From the NCBI RefSeq assembly GCF_015594545.1, contig NZ_JADIIO010000001.1:806001-870000 (forward strand): a stretch of 64,000 nt of DNA, written 5' to 3'. This document shows positions 36,542-46,000 of this stretch, piece by piece. Every line of letters begins with the position of its first letter. Within the stretch, counting starts at the first letter, position 1. The notes beneath the pieces are model-generated. The model did no database searches, was not told the DNA's origin, and was given only the letters and a program-made list of their open reading frames with translations. The position numbers and the translations under genes were made by a program. The stretch is from Staphylococcus durrellii (GTDB lineage: Bacteria > Bacillota > Bacilli > Staphylococcales > Staphylococcaceae).

Positions 36542-36648
36542 TGTGGATAAGTGATGGGAAAAGCTGTGGATTAGGGGGAATAATGAAAAATGTAGCAAAT
36601 ATATAGTGACATATTAATTGTGGATAACTAGGATAACTTTGTGGATAG
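36542..36648 (-). promoter_or_regulatory. Cluster of four DnaA boxes
   Basis: Four DnaA-box motifs in the same orientation lie within 107 bp: TGTGGATAA at 36542, TGTGGATTA at 36565, TGTGGATAA at 36619 and TGTGGATAG at 36640. Two match the complement of TTATCCACA perfectly and two differ by one base. Start-to-start spacings are 23, 54 and 21 bp. They sit in a 348-bp gene-free region between two minus-strand genes. DnaA-box clusters away from the origin are known in B. subtilis to titrate DnaA or serve as regulatory sites. Confidence 0.75.
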
Positions 36649-36689
36649 CCTTTATTAACGTAGTTAAGATGTGAATAAAAAAGTTGATA

Positions 36690-36731
36690 AAAAAATAGAG
36701 AAAATGAGGTGACTCATTTTCTCTATTTTTT
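36690..36731 (-). terminator. Terminator of the ABC-F gene
   Basis: A nearly perfect stem (AAAATAGAGAAAATGAG with CTCATTTTCTCTATTTT) has a GTGA loop and flanking A and T tracts, just after the ABC-F stop. Confidence 0.9.
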
Positions 36732-36748
36732 ATAAAGTGACTTATATG

Positions 36749-38677
36749 TTAAGATTCCTGTAAATTTTCCCATTTATTCATAGCATGTTCTAATTTGTGT
36801 TCGGTCTCTTCTTTTTCGAGCGCAAGTTCATTTGATTTTGATGGGTTGTTGTATATTTCTGGTGTTAGTAACTGTTCCTCAATTTCAGCGATTTTATTTT
36901 CGTAAGTTTCAATATCGCTCTCATATTGTGCTATTTTACGCTCTCGTTGTCGTTGTTCTTTTTTCTGTTCTTTTTGGGAGAGGTAAGAATTAGTATTACT
37001 GTTTGCTTCAAACGCTTGGTTACTTGTATGTTCAAGGTTTGTTTGTTGGGCAGCTAGTGCATGTTTTTCAGCGATTTTATCTAAGTAATACTGATAGTCT
37101 CCGATATATAAAGTGCCACCTGCACTATCTAGATCAAATATTTTATTAGCTAATTGAGTAATAAAGTAACGATCATGTGAGACGAAAATAATTGTACCAT
37201 CAAAATCTTGTAAGGCTTGTTCTAACATTTCTTTCGAATCAATATCTAGGTGGTTAGTAGGTTCATCTAGGATTAAAACGTTATTGCGCTCTAACATTAA
37301 TAACGCAAGTTGAAGCCTTGCTTTTTCGCCACCTGATAAATCGTTAATCATTTTCTTAACGTCTTCTTGTACAAATAAGAAGCGGCCCAGAACGGCCCTA
37401 ATGTCTTTCTCGTTCATAGTAGGATATTGATCCCATACATAATCGAGAATCATTTTAGTAGATTTAAATTCGGCTTGCTTTTGATCATAGTAACCAATCT
37501 TCAAATTGGCCCCAGTTGTTATTTCTCCGGCTAATGCGTGTTGCTTTTCGGCGATTGTTTTAATAAGAGTTGATTTACCTATACCATTTGGACCAATAAT
37601 TGCGATATGATCTCCCTTAGTTACTTCTAATGAAATAGGTTCAGTAATAGGTTCTTCATAACCAATTTCCAATTGTTTAATATGAAAAACATCATTACCA
37701 GTATTACGCTCAAAGTCAAAAGTGATATTCGCGCTTCGAGCATCAATTAGTGGTTTATCTATAGTTTGCATCTTTTCTAAAGTCTTTCGTCTACTTTTGG
37801 CCATACCCGAAGTAGAGGCTCTAGCAATATTTTTATCGACAAATGTTTCAAGTTTTTTAATCTCTGCTTTTTGTTTTTCGTATTCTTGCATTCGTTTTGC
37901 ATAATATTTGTCACGTTGTTCGATAAATTGTGCATAGTTTCCTTGGTAATGTTGGACATCACCTAAAGCCACATCATAAATTTGATTAACAATTTTATCT
38001 AGAAAGTATCTGTCGTGACTGATAATAACAATAGCACCTTTAAAGTAGTTTAAATAACCCTCTAACCATTCTGTTGTTTCCATATCGAGATGGTTAGTAG
38101 GCTCATCTAATAGCAGTAAATCAGGTTCACTTAATAACATTTGAGCTAATGATAAACGCGTCTTTTGGCCACCACTAAAATCATTTATTGGACGGTCAAA
38201 ATCTGCTTCATCAAAGTTCAAGCCATGTAATACAGTTTTAATTTTACTTTCGTATTGATAGCCCTCTAATTGTTCAAATTGATTTGATAGGCTTTCGTAT
38301 TTTTCAAGATGCACTTTATATTTGTCACTATCAAAGTCATCTGCATGTTGCGCTAACCAATCAGTTTCTTGGTTCATTTGTTGGCCTAATTTTTTAATAT
38401 GCTCAAAAGGTTTGGACATTTCTTGAATTACAGTAGAAGTTGTATTCAAGGTCATTTGCTGTGTTAAGTAACCTAACTTTAAATTTTTAATTTTTGAGAT
38501 ATGCCCGCCGTCATACCCCTCTACACCTGCAATGATTTTCATTAATGTAGATTTTCCGGCGCCATTTCTACCTACAATACCGATTCGCTCGCCAGTCTTA
38601 ATTTCTACATTAACATCATTAAAAATATCTTCACCATCGAAAGATTTCGATATATCGTTTAGTTGTAATAATATCAT
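36749..38677 (-). CDS. ABC-F family ATP-binding cassette protein
   Basis: A soluble twin-ATPase protein of 642 residues with no membrane domain, resembling B. subtilis YdiF and S. aureus homologues. The first domain has Walker A GIVGRNGAGKST near residue 33, signature FSGGQKTRLSLAQ and LLLLDEPTNHLD. The second has GPNGIGKST, LSGGEKARLQLA and VLILDEPTNHLD. A basic linker between the domains (about residues 245-310, rich in K, R and E) fits the P-site tRNA interaction motif of ABC-F translation factors. A coiled-coil C terminus (about 555-640) follows. Most members assist translation; antibiotic protection cannot be inferred from sequence alone. Confidence 0.93.
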   Translation of the reverse strand: MILLQLNDISKSFDGEDIFNDVNVEIKTGERIGIVGRNGAGKSTLMKIIAGVEGYDGGHISKIKNLKLGYLTQQMTLNTTSTVIQEMSKPFEHIKKLGQQMNQETDWLAQHADDFDSDKYKVHLEKYESLSNQFEQLEGYQYESKIKTVLHGLNFDEADFDRPINDFSGGQKTRLSLAQMLLSEPDLLLLDEPTNHLDMETTEWLEGYLNYFKGAIVIISHDRYFLDKIVNQIYDVALGDVQHYQGNYAQFIEQRDKYYAKRMQEYEKQKAEIKKLETFVDKNIARASTSGMAKSRRKTLEKMQTIDKPLIDARSANITFDFERNTGNDVFHIKQLEIGYEEPITEPISLEVTKGDHIAIIGPNGIGKSTLIKTIAEKQHALAGEITTGANLKIGYYDQKQAEFKSTKMILDYVWDQYPTMNEKDIRAVLGRFLFVQEDVKKMINDLSGGEKARLQLALLMLERNNVLILDEPTNHLDIDSKEMLEQALQDFDGTIIFVSHDRYFITQLANKIFDLDSAGGTLYIGDYQYYLDKIAEKHALAAQQTNLEHTSNQAFEANSNTNSYLSQKEQKKEQRQRERKIAQYESDIETYENKIAEIEEQLLTPEIYNNPSKSNELALEKEETEHKLEHAMNKWENLQES

Positions 38678-38832
38678 GTTTTGTGCACCTCACTAATATG
38701 TCTATTTTACCTTATATAAGTGTTAGATAAAACTACGATTGTTTATTTTTATATTTTATTAATGTATAATATTATAGTAATTGCTTCCATTCATAGCTTT
38801 GTATATTTTCGTAATAATAGGGGGACTTAATT

Positions 38833-39474
38833 TTGGCGCATCAAAGTGATAAAATTCCTCGTGCTACATTAAAGCGTTTACCTTTATATTATAGATTTGT
38901 GAATACTTTAAAATCAAAAGGCATAGACAGAGTGAATTCTAAAACGATTAGCGAAGGACTAAATATAGATTCTGCAACTATTCGTCGAGATTTTTCATAT
39001 TTTGGAGAACTAGGTAAAAAAGGATACGGATATAATATAGAAAGTCTGTTGAACTTTTTTAAACACGAAATAAATGAAAATAATGAAATTAAGATTGCCA
39101 TTGTGGGCGTTGGTAATTTAGGTAAGGCATTGTTGAATTTTAATTTTTCTATTCACGATGAAATGACAATTACTGAGGCTTTTGATATTCGAGAGGATAT
39201 TATAGGTGCTAAAGTTGGAAATGTTACGGTAAAACATTATAACGATATAGAAAACATTTTAAAAAAAGAAGAAATCGATGTCGTTATTCTTACAACTACT
39301 GAAAATGCGGCGCAACAAGTAACAGATCAACTCGTGCAATCTGGCGTAAAAGGTATTTTGAATTTTACACCAACTAGAGTTAATACCCCTTCAGATGTTC
39401 AAATACATCATATAGACTTAGGTATTGAATTACAATCATTACTATTTTTTATGCGTAATTATGGAGATAAATAA
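38833..39474 (+). CDS. rex: Redox-sensing transcriptional repressor Rex
   Basis: Rex senses the NADH/NAD+ ratio and represses fermentation genes when NADH is low. The winged-helix N terminus contains [24 protein letters not shown] near residue 45. The Rossmann motif [11 protein letters not shown] follows near residue 93, and the C-terminal swapped helix ends the 213-residue protein. The start is TTG with AGGGGGA upstream. It is divergent from the ABC-F gene across a 155-bp region holding a TATAAT at 38765-38770. Confidence 0.96.
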   Translation: MAHQSDKIPRATLKRLPLYYRFVNTLKSKGIDRVNSKTISEGLNIDSATIRRDFSYFGELGKKGYGYNIESLLNFFKHEINENNEIKIAIVGVGNLGKALLNFNFSIHDEMTITEAFDIREDIIGAKVGNVTVKHYNDIENILKKEEIDVVILTTTENAAQQVTDQLVQSGVKGILNFTPTRVNTPSDVQIHHIDLGIELQSLLFFMRNYGDK

Positions 39475-39487
39475 ATTAAATATATTG

Positions 39488-39540
39488 AAGCTATCTTATG
39501 AGATTTTGTCTTTTAGACATTAAAAAAGGTAGCTTTTTTA
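39488..39540 (+). terminator. Terminator of rex
   Basis: AAGCTATCTT and AAGGTAGCTT arms flank a T-rich loop of about 30 nt, followed by TTTTTA. Confidence 0.65.
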
Positions 39541-39694
39541 TTTGGTAATGATTTATCAATAATTTTTTCAACCTAATTTACCCATTCTAAAAAATTGATT
39601 ACAATACTATTACAATTAAACAAATAGTCTTGAAAAGTACGATCAAATCTAATATTATTATTCTTATTAATTTAATCGGAAAAGAGGGATTTAT

Positions 39695-40789
39695 TTGGTG
39701 TGGTTAGTATTTAGTGGTCTCATCGTAGGGGCTTTATTAGGCTTCGTTATGCAACGCACACGGTTTTGTTTAGCAGGTGGTTTCCGAGATATGTATATTC
39801 AAAAGAGTAATAAAATGTTTTATGCCTTATTAATAGCCATATCCATACAAAGTATTGGACTACTTATTTTGACTTCTACAGGCATCGTTAAAGTACCAAC
39901 AGAATCATACCCTATAATAGGGACGGTTATTGGATCATTTATTTTTGGAGTTGGAATGATTTTATCTGGTGGATGTGCTACTGGTACATGGTATCGTGCC
40001 GGAGAAGGTTTAATAGGTAGTTGGATAGCTTTAGCTTTATATGCGTTCACTTCAGCAGTTACTAAATTTGGTTTATTACTACCTATATTGAATAAAATTA
40101 ACAAACCAACAAATGTTAATGCTAGCATGTCACAAACAACCGGTATTCCAATGTGGGTTTGGGTTTTATTATTAGTTATTATTACACTGTTTTTCGTAGT
40201 GAAAACTTTACGTAAGCCAAAAGTTGCTGTGCCAACATTAAAACGTAAATTTACAGGTGTACGCTATTATTTATTTGAGAAGAAATATCATCCTTTCGTA
40301 GCAGCCATTTTAGTAGGTATTATTGCGTTGTTGGCTTGGCCAGTAAGTGAAACTACAGGTAGAATGGATGGACTTGGTATTACGACTCCTTCAGCTAATT
40401 TAGTACAATTTTTAGTCAGTGGAGATGTTAAATTATTAGACTGGGGCGTATTTTTAGTTTTAGGTATATTCCTTGGTTCATATATAGCAGCAAAAGGTGC
40501 AAGAGAATTTAAATGGAGATTACCGGACAAAAAGACAATTAGAAATAGTGTATTTGGAGGTACGTTCATGGGATTTGGTGCATCTGTAGCAGGAGGTTGT
40601 TCAATTGGTAATGGTTTAGTATCAACTGCGACAATGTCTTGGCAAGGATGGATAGCTCTAGCTTCAATGATTCTAGGTGCATGGTTTATGAGTTATTTTA
40701 TCTTTATTAGGCCTATGAAAAAAGCTCAAAAGGCACAAGCGACCTCAGCAAAAAGTGCCAATATAAGTGGACAAACGCAAACAACATAA
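39695..40789 (+). CDS. YeeE/YedE (TsuA-type) thiosulfate transporter
   Basis: A polytopic membrane protein of 364 residues with about nine hydrophobic segments. Three Cys-containing loops typical of TsuA are present: RTRFCLAGGFRDMY near residue 22, LSGGCATGTWYRAGEGL near residue 88 and VAGGCSIGNGLVST near residue 300. TsuA proteins take up thiosulfate using conserved cysteines. Start TTG 39695 is 6 nt after AAAGAGGGA; GTG 39698 is an alternative. It is followed 18 nt later by a TusA-like gene, the usual yeeE-yeeD pair, so both likely act in sulfur acquisition. Confidence 0.92.
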   Translation: MVWLVFSGLIVGALLGFVMQRTRFCLAGGFRDMYIQKSNKMFYALLIAISIQSIGLLILTSTGIVKVPTESYPIIGTVIGSFIFGVGMILSGGCATGTWYRAGEGLIGSWIALALYAFTSAVTKFGLLLPILNKINKPTNVNASMSQTTGIPMWVWVLLLVIITLFFVVKTLRKPKVAVPTLKRKFTGVRYYLFEKKYHPFVAAILVGIIALLAWPVSETTGRMDGLGITTPSANLVQFLVSGDVKLLDWGVFLVLGIFLGSYIAAKGAREFKWRLPDKKTIRNSVFGGTFMGFGASVAGGCSIGNGLVSTATMSWQGWIALASMILGAWFMSYFIFIRPMKKAQKAQATSAKSANISGQTQTT

Positions 40790-40807
40790 TAAGGAGGAAA
40801 TTAAATT

Positions 40808-41032
40808 ATGGTACATGAATTAGGCACAGTAGGAATGGTTTGTCCGTTCCCATTAATAGAAGCTCAAAAGAAAATGGTAACCTTGGATAACGGAGACGAA
40901 CTAAAAATTGATTTCGATTGTACTCAAGCAACTGAAGCAATACCAAATTGGGCTGCTGAACAAGGTTATCCAGTAACAAACTATGAACAATTAGATGATG
41001 CTTCTTGGACAATCACTATTCAAAAAGCATAA
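40808..41032 (+). CDS. TusA/SirA-family sulfurtransferase (YeeD-like)
   Basis: A 74-residue sulfur-carrier protein with the CPxP motif (GMVCPFPLIEAQKKM) near residue 14, whose Cys carries persulfide sulfur. The genomic pairing with the TsuA-like transporter suggests it accepts or processes imported thiosulfate. AAGGAGG lies 11 nt upstream of ATG. A strong terminator follows. Confidence 0.93.
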   Translation: MVHELGTVGMVCPFPLIEAQKKMVTLDNGDELKIDFDCTQATEAIPNWAAEQGYPVTNYEQLDDASWTITIQKA

Positions 41033-41040
41033 GCAATTGA

Positions 41041-41067
41041 CCTGGTTATTTTTTATAACCAGGTTTT
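41041..41067 (+). terminator. Terminator of the thiosulfate-uptake pair
   Basis: Perfect arms CCTGGTTAT and ATAACCAGG with a T loop and a T-rich tail. Confidence 0.88.
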
Positions 41068-41440
41068 CTTTATATTCATGTGTTATAAGTGTAACCATGA
41101 TGGTACACTATAAATTAAAAGTGTACATAATTGTCACTAATGTAAATGTAAAATTTTGTATAAATAGTATTCTAATCAGTTAATTATTATGAACAAATGG
41201 TTTTTAGACAACACCATTGTCTGATTGAATGATATTATATAACTTTACGGTATCTATATGTCTAATAAATATAAACAAGTCTAATAAAAGTACTATTTAA
41301 CTTATAAATTTATATGAAGTAATTATTTTATCTTTAAATAACAAATGGCTTTAATGAAATAATAAATGATTTTAGTATGGGACGATTTTCGTTTGAATGA
41401 TAAAATAAAGATAATTCTGTTTTGAGGAGGCAAACTTACC
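41068..41440 (+). promoter_or_regulatory. Upstream region of scrB
   Basis: This 373-bp AT-rich region shows no supported gene. It holds an inverted repeat GTACAC-N12-GTGTAC (41103-41126) and the scrB ribosome-binding site TGAGGAGG. I could not pick out a confident promoter or a catabolite-response element by eye. Confidence 0.35.
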
Positions 41441-42919
41441 ATGCGTGAGTGGACAAGAGACGAGCGCTATCAACATTTTGAGGAAGTCCCTCAAGATAAG
41501 TTAGAAGCATTAAAAGCTCAAGTAAAACAATCTAGCTATAGACAAACTTTTCATATCCAACCAGAATCTGGATTGCTTAATGATCCTAATGGTTTGATTT
41601 ATTTTAATGGAGAATATCATATCTCACATCAATGGTTTCCTTTAGGGGCCGTTCATGGTTTGAAATATTGGTACAATTATACAAGCAAAGATTTAGTTCA
41701 TTTTGAACCACATGGACCAATATTAAAACCTGACACTAAAAATGACAGCCACGGTGTATATAGTGGAAGTGCTTTTGAATATGATAATCACTTATACTAT
41801 ATGTATACAGGTAATGCTCGTGATGAAGCGTGGCAAAGACATGCTAGCCAATTGATTGCTAAAGTTAATCAAGATAACTCATTAAGCAAGTTTCCCAAAC
41901 CTGTAATTGCTCAACCTCCTGAAGGTTATACGCAGCATTTTAGAGACCCAAAAGTCTTTAAAAGAGGAGAAGATTATTACGCCATCATAGGTGCCCAAAA
42001 TATCCAGCAAAGTGGTAGGGTCGTACTCTATCGTTCAACTGATATCGTGCACTGGCAGTTTATGGGTGAATTAGAAACGAAATTGACTGAATTTGGTTAT
42101 ATGTGGGAGTGCCCAGATTATTTTAATTTAGATGGTTTTGACATACTGATGTTTTGTCCTCAAGGTATTGAGCCAGACGGACATAAATTCAACAATATTT
42201 ATCAAGCGGGATACATAATTGGTCAGTTAGATGTTGAAAATTTAACTATGAACCATGCTGATTTCAATGAATTAGATAATGGTTTTGATTTTTATGCGCC
42301 ACAAAGTTTTATCGACGAAAATGGCCAACGCATCTTAATAGGCTGGATGGGCTTGCCGGATATTAATTATCCTACAGATATTGAAGAGTGGGCACATTGT
42401 CTAACAATTCCAAGAATACTATCAATAGAAAACGGTAAATTAAAACAACGACCTATTAAAACATTAAAGCAATTACGCTCTAATGAAGAAACAGCATTAG
42501 GCTACGCTAATAAATATACGCGACAGCTTCATCCTTATGAAGGAAGACAATATGAACTTATTATTGATGTGTTAGAAAATGAAGCGACAGAAATATATTT
42601 TGAATTGCGTAGTTCACGTCAACAATCTACGTTAATAAAATATAATACAAGAGAACAGATGATAACACTTGATAGAAGTGAAAGTGGTCCATTACCTTCT
42701 CCCGTAGAGGGGACTTCTAGAAGTACTATATTAGATACACAACTTTCTCAATTACAAATTTTTATTGATACTTCTAGTATAGAAATTTTTTGTAACAATG
42801 GCGAACGTGTATTAACTGCAAGAATTTTCCCGGATAATGAAGCAACAGGTATAAAGACTTCTACTGAGTCAGGTCAAGCTTACTTGAAATTTACTAAATA
42901 CGAATTGAAAGAGGGTTAA
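41441..42919 (+). CDS. scrB: Sucrose-6-phosphate hydrolase
   Basis: GH32 invertase-type enzyme of 492 residues that splits sucrose-6-phosphate, made by the sucrose PTS, into glucose-6-phosphate and fructose. The nucleophile motif is SGLLNDPNGLIYF near residue 43. The RDP motif is in HFRDPKVF near residue 167 and the acid/base motif is MWECPDYF near residue 223. A C-terminal beta-sandwich follows. It is adjacent to a fructokinase gene, so the pair completes cytoplasmic sucrose use. No scrA PTS gene lies in this window. Confidence 0.95.
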   Translation: MREWTRDERYQHFEEVPQDKLEALKAQVKQSSYRQTFHIQPESGLLNDPNGLIYFNGEYHISHQWFPLGAVHGLKYWYNYTSKDLVHFEPHGPILKPDTKNDSHGVYSGSAFEYDNHLYYMYTGNARDEAWQRHASQLIAKVNQDNSLSKFPKPVIAQPPEGYTQHFRDPKVFKRGEDYYAIIGAQNIQQSGRVVLYRSTDIVHWQFMGELETKLTEFGYMWECPDYFNLDGFDILMFCPQGIEPDGHKFNNIYQAGYIIGQLDVENLTMNHADFNELDNGFDFYAPQSFIDENGQRILIGWMGLPDINYPTDIEEWAHCLTIPRILSIENGKLKQRPIKTLKQLRSNEETALGYANKYTRQLHPYEGRQYELIIDVLENEATEIYFELRSSRQQSTLIKYNTREQMITLDRSESGPLPSPVEGTSRSTILDTQLSQLQIFIDTSSIEIFCNNGERVLTARIFPDNEATGIKTSTESGQAYLKFTKYELKEG

Positions 42920-42921
42920 TT

Positions 42922-43887
42922 ATGCGTAAATTATATGCCATTGGTGAAGCTTTAATCGATTTTATTCCTAACACTACAGATTCTAAATTAAAAGATGTAG
43001 AGACATTTTCTAGACAAGTTGGTGGGGCACCATGTAACGTGGCTAGTACGGTTCAAAAATTAGGTGGCCAAGCAGAAATGATAACTCAATTAGGAGAAGA
43101 TGCTTTCGGAGATATCATAGTCGAAACACTGGATAATTTAGGTGTTGGTACTTCTTATATTAAACGCACAAATGTAGCAAATACTGCATTAGCTTTTGTC
43201 AGTCTAACAAAGTCAGGAGAAAGAGATTTTTCATTTTATCGTAAACCCTCTGCCGATATGTTATATGATCGTGACAATATTAAAGATTTACCGATAAATG
43301 AAAATGATATTTTACATTTTTGTTCAGTAGATTTAGTTGATAGTGAAATGAAAGAAGCGCATAAAGCAATTATTGATAAATTTAAGCAACAAAAAGGGAT
43401 AATTTGTTTTGATCCAAATGTAAGATTACCTTTATGGGAAAGTGAAGAGGCATGCAAGGCTGCGATAAGAGAGTTTATTCCACATGCTAATATTATTAAA
43501 ATTTCTGATGAGGAGTTATCTTTCATTACTGATATTAATAATGATGAAGAAGCGATAGCGTGTTTATTTCAAAACGATGTAGAAGTTGTAATTTATACTA
43601 AAGGTTCCGCCGGTTCGGAAATATACTTTAAGGATGGCACTAAAATTAGTCATGAAGGATTTAAAGTACAAGCAGTTGATACTACAGGCGCAGGAGATGC
43701 ATTTATAGGTGCAATGTTAAGCAAAATATTGAACTTTGAGACTTTAAATTTAACTCAGGAATTGAAACATCAAGGTGAAGATATATTAGCATTTAGTAAT
43801 TTTGTTGCAGCAAAAGTAACGACAAATTATGGTGCTATCGGTAGTATTCCAACCTTAGCGGAAATTAATAATAGTGAAGCGTTATAG
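42922..43887 (+). CDS. scrK: Fructokinase (PfkB family)
   Basis: Ribokinase-like sugar kinase of 321 residues that phosphorylates the fructose released by ScrB. GGAPCNVASTVQKLGG near residue 34 matches PfkB signature 1. The C-terminal DTTGAGDAFIGAML near residue 254 is signature 2, with the catalytic Asp. It starts 2 nt after the scrB stop, which supports co-transcription. A symmetrical terminator separates it from the convergent agr operon. Confidence 0.93.
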   Translation: MRKLYAIGEALIDFIPNTTDSKLKDVETFSRQVGGAPCNVASTVQKLGGQAEMITQLGEDAFGDIIVETLDNLGVGTSYIKRTNVANTALAFVSLTKSGERDFSFYRKPSADMLYDRDNIKDLPINENDILHFCSVDLVDSEMKEAHKAIIDKFKQQKGIICFDPNVRLPLWESEEACKAAIREFIPHANIIKISDEELSFITDINNDEEAIACLFQNDVEVVIYTKGSAGSEIYFKDGTKISHEGFKVQAVDTTGAGDAFIGAMLSKILNFETLNLTQELKHQGEDILAFSNFVAAKVTTNYGAIGSIPTLAEINNSEAL

Positions 43888-43892
43888 TAAAT

Positions 43893-43933
43893 AAAAAATC
43901 TTGTTTTCAACAGATGAAAACAAGATTTTTTAT
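43893..43933. terminator. Bidirectional terminator between scrK and agrA
   Basis: AAAAATCTTGTTTTCA and TGAAAACAAGATTTTT arms enclose a short loop, serving convergent scrK and agrA. Confidence 0.92.
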
Positions 43934-43939
43934 GTAAAT

Positions 43940-44665
43940 TCAAGTGTTTTTAATCTTTTTAATGTTTCGTACTGAAGCAAAACAAAACTCTTGATTATTA
44001 AAATAAATAATACGGTCTTTAGTGTTAACTGCGGAGACATTATTTTTATTGATAACATAACTATTATGACATCTAAAGAAGCGGTCATCTAGTTGACTAA
44101 GTTCTTTTAAGTTACCATAAAATTCAATTTGTCTATTATCTAAATGAGCGATCAGTCTGTGAGATTTAGAAGATGATTCAAAGAACATCACCTCATCATA
44201 ACGCACATATACAGAATTACTACCTTGTTTGAGTTCAATAGTATCAACATTGCTATCTTTTGATAATAGTTTTAATCGCGTTTCTGCTGTTTCTATACAA
44301 TCTATAATACGCGTCCTTAACTCGTCTGGATCGTCTTTGAAGATAAAATCCATAGCAGCAATTTTATAAACAAAAGTTAAATAAGTTAATTCACTATGAC
44401 TTGTGACAAAGATTATGTTGCCCACAGGATCGTGTTTACGTATTTCACTTGCTAATTTAATTCCATTTATATCTGCTTCAAGTTGAATATCTAAAAAGTA
44501 ACATCCAATATCATCTAACTTTCGCGCTTCTTCTAATATTTCATAAGGATCTCCTGTTGCTTTAACAATTTCCATAGGTTTTTCTTCAATCATAATATAA
44601 TTATTTATGACTGAAGTCATATTTTCACGTTGTTTTGTGTCATCTTCACATATGAAAATTTTCAT
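43940..44665 (-). CDS. agrA: Accessory gene regulator response regulator AgrA
   Basis: LytTR-family response regulator of 241 residues. The receiver domain has acidic residues at 7-9 (CEDD) and the phosphoacceptor D59 in YFLDIQLEADING. The LytTR DNA-binding domain (about 140-238) includes VRYDEVMFFESSSKSHRL and FFRCHNSYVINKNNV, the DNA-contact region. When phosphorylated by AgrC it activates the P2 and P3 promoters. It lies 18 nt after agrC. Confidence 0.96.
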   Translation of the reverse strand: MKIFICEDDTKQRENMTSVINNYIMIEEKPMEIVKATGDPYEILEEARKLDDIGCYFLDIQLEADINGIKLASEIRKHDPVGNIIFVTSHSELTYLTFVYKIAAMDFIFKDDPDELRTRIIDCIETAETRLKLLSKDSNVDTIELKQGSNSVYVRYDEVMFFESSSKSHRLIAHLDNRQIEFYGNLKELSQLDDRFFRCHNSYVINKNNVSAVNTKDRIIYFNNQEFCFASVRNIKKIKNT

Positions 44666-44683
44666 TATTACACATCCTTATGA

Positions 44684-45973
44684 TTAAGTATTTAATATTT
44701 CAACCTTTTGGACAAAGTAGTTATTTTCAATAGTCGTATCTAATAATACATTGGATTTAGATTCAGTTATTTCTTTTAAAGTCGATAATCCCAATCCACT
44801 ATTACCTTTTTTAGTAGTGAAGTTTTCTTGGAATAGGGTGTGGACACGAGGTATATCATCTTCACATTTATTCATTACTATAAAGGTAACAGAAATGTCG
44901 CTATTTTTTAAAAATGCAATACGAATTAACGGATCTTCTTCAATATTTTCTGACGCTTCTATGGCATTATCGATTATAATACCAATAATACGACTTAAGT
45001 CGATAGTAGGCATGTCAATTTTGGTTATTTGCTCGTTTACTTCAATGCTAATACTAATGTTCATTTCTTGCGCTTGTAATATTTTTGTTGTTACTAAGCC
45101 TTTAATTTCTCGGATTTTTAAATTTTCAATCCCATTAATCTTAACGGCATTCATCTGCATACTGTCTTGCATAGGTAATATTTCAGCAGTGAAATAATTA
45201 CGCAAACCGTCTATATCATTCTCGCGAATGTAATCTGACATTGTGGATAAAATATTAACGTAATCATGTCTAAACTTACGCATTTCATTATTGATTTGCT
45301 CTATTTGTAACGTATATTTATAATAATTTTCGATTTCTTTCATATTTCTTTTATACTGAATTTCACGCACAATACTGAATGACACTGTAATAATAAGAAT
45401 CGCAATAATAATTATTAAAATGACATAAATAACAGATAGGTATTTAAAATCACCATATGAAATAACTTCTTTTGGCATATATAAATATAAGATTAAAAAA
45501 GTAGCCAATAAAATTATTCCTATTAAAGTCAAATACACCTTATTTAAAGATAATATCGAGTGCGACAACTTTTTTATGAAATATCGTGTAATAATAGCTA
45601 AAAATAAAGCAATAATTGTAAAGACAACTATGTAAATAGTTATCATAAGATAGCTTGATAAATTATATTTTTTTAATAAAGCCATCGTCCAAACAGAGAA
45701 AAAATTAGATATATAAAGTAATAAAAACGTTAGTACAACGAATATTAAACCTAAAAATTTATTTCTTATGTACATAAAAATAAGGGTGAAAACTATAAGT
45801 ATAAGTATAATTCGTGTACTGAAAATAAAGTATAATAAAGTAGAAGGGATTACAATTCCTAAAATAGAAATATAATCCCTTGTTTTATAAGTCACATTAC
45901 CGATAATTTTAATAACTCCAAATAACACTATAAGTTGATAAATAGAGATATAAATCGAATTTAAAAACGTCAT
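44684..45973 (-). CDS. agrC: Autoinducing-peptide sensor histidine kinase AgrC
   Basis: HPK10-family sensor kinase of 429 residues. Six or seven hydrophobic segments occupy residues 1-205, and the phosphorylated His is H236 in EMRKFRHDYVNIL. The kinase domain has the N box IGIIIDNAIEAS and a G box GNSGLGLSTLKEI. The sensor half diverges from S. aureus while the kinase half is close, as expected for co-evolution with its own peptide. ATG 45973 (MTFLNS) is preferred; an in-frame GTG lies 4 codons upstream. It begins 27 nt after agrD. Confidence 0.95.
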   Translation of the reverse strand: MTFLNSIYISIYQLIVLFGVIKIIGNVTYKTRDYISILGIVIPSTLLYFIFSTRIILILIVFTLIFMYIRNKFLGLIFVVLTFLLLYISNFFSVWTMALLKKYNLSSYLMITIYIVVFTIIALFLAIITRYFIKKLSHSILSLNKVYLTLIGIILLATFLILYLYMPKEVISYGDFKYLSVIYVILIIIIAILIITVSFSIVREIQYKRNMKEIENYYKYTLQIEQINNEMRKFRHDYVNILSTMSDYIRENDIDGLRNYFTAEILPMQDSMQMNAVKINGIENLKIREIKGLVTTKILQAQEMNISISIEVNEQITKIDMPTIDLSRIIGIIIDNAIEASENIEEDPLIRIAFLKNSDISVTFIVMNKCEDDIPRVHTLFQENFTTKKGNSGLGLSTLKEITESKSNVLLDTTIENNYFVQKVEILNT

Positions 45974-46000
45974 ATTTATACACACTCTCTAATCAGTTAA

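Noticed and set aside
40995..41183. Frame of 62 residues overlapping the end of the TusA-like gene
   Set aside because: It runs through the terminator hairpin and has no ribosome-binding site or conserved pattern.
44751..45197. 148-residue plus-strand frame opposite agrC
   Set aside because: Antisense shadow of the AgrC kinase domain. No ribosome-binding site or recognisable domain.
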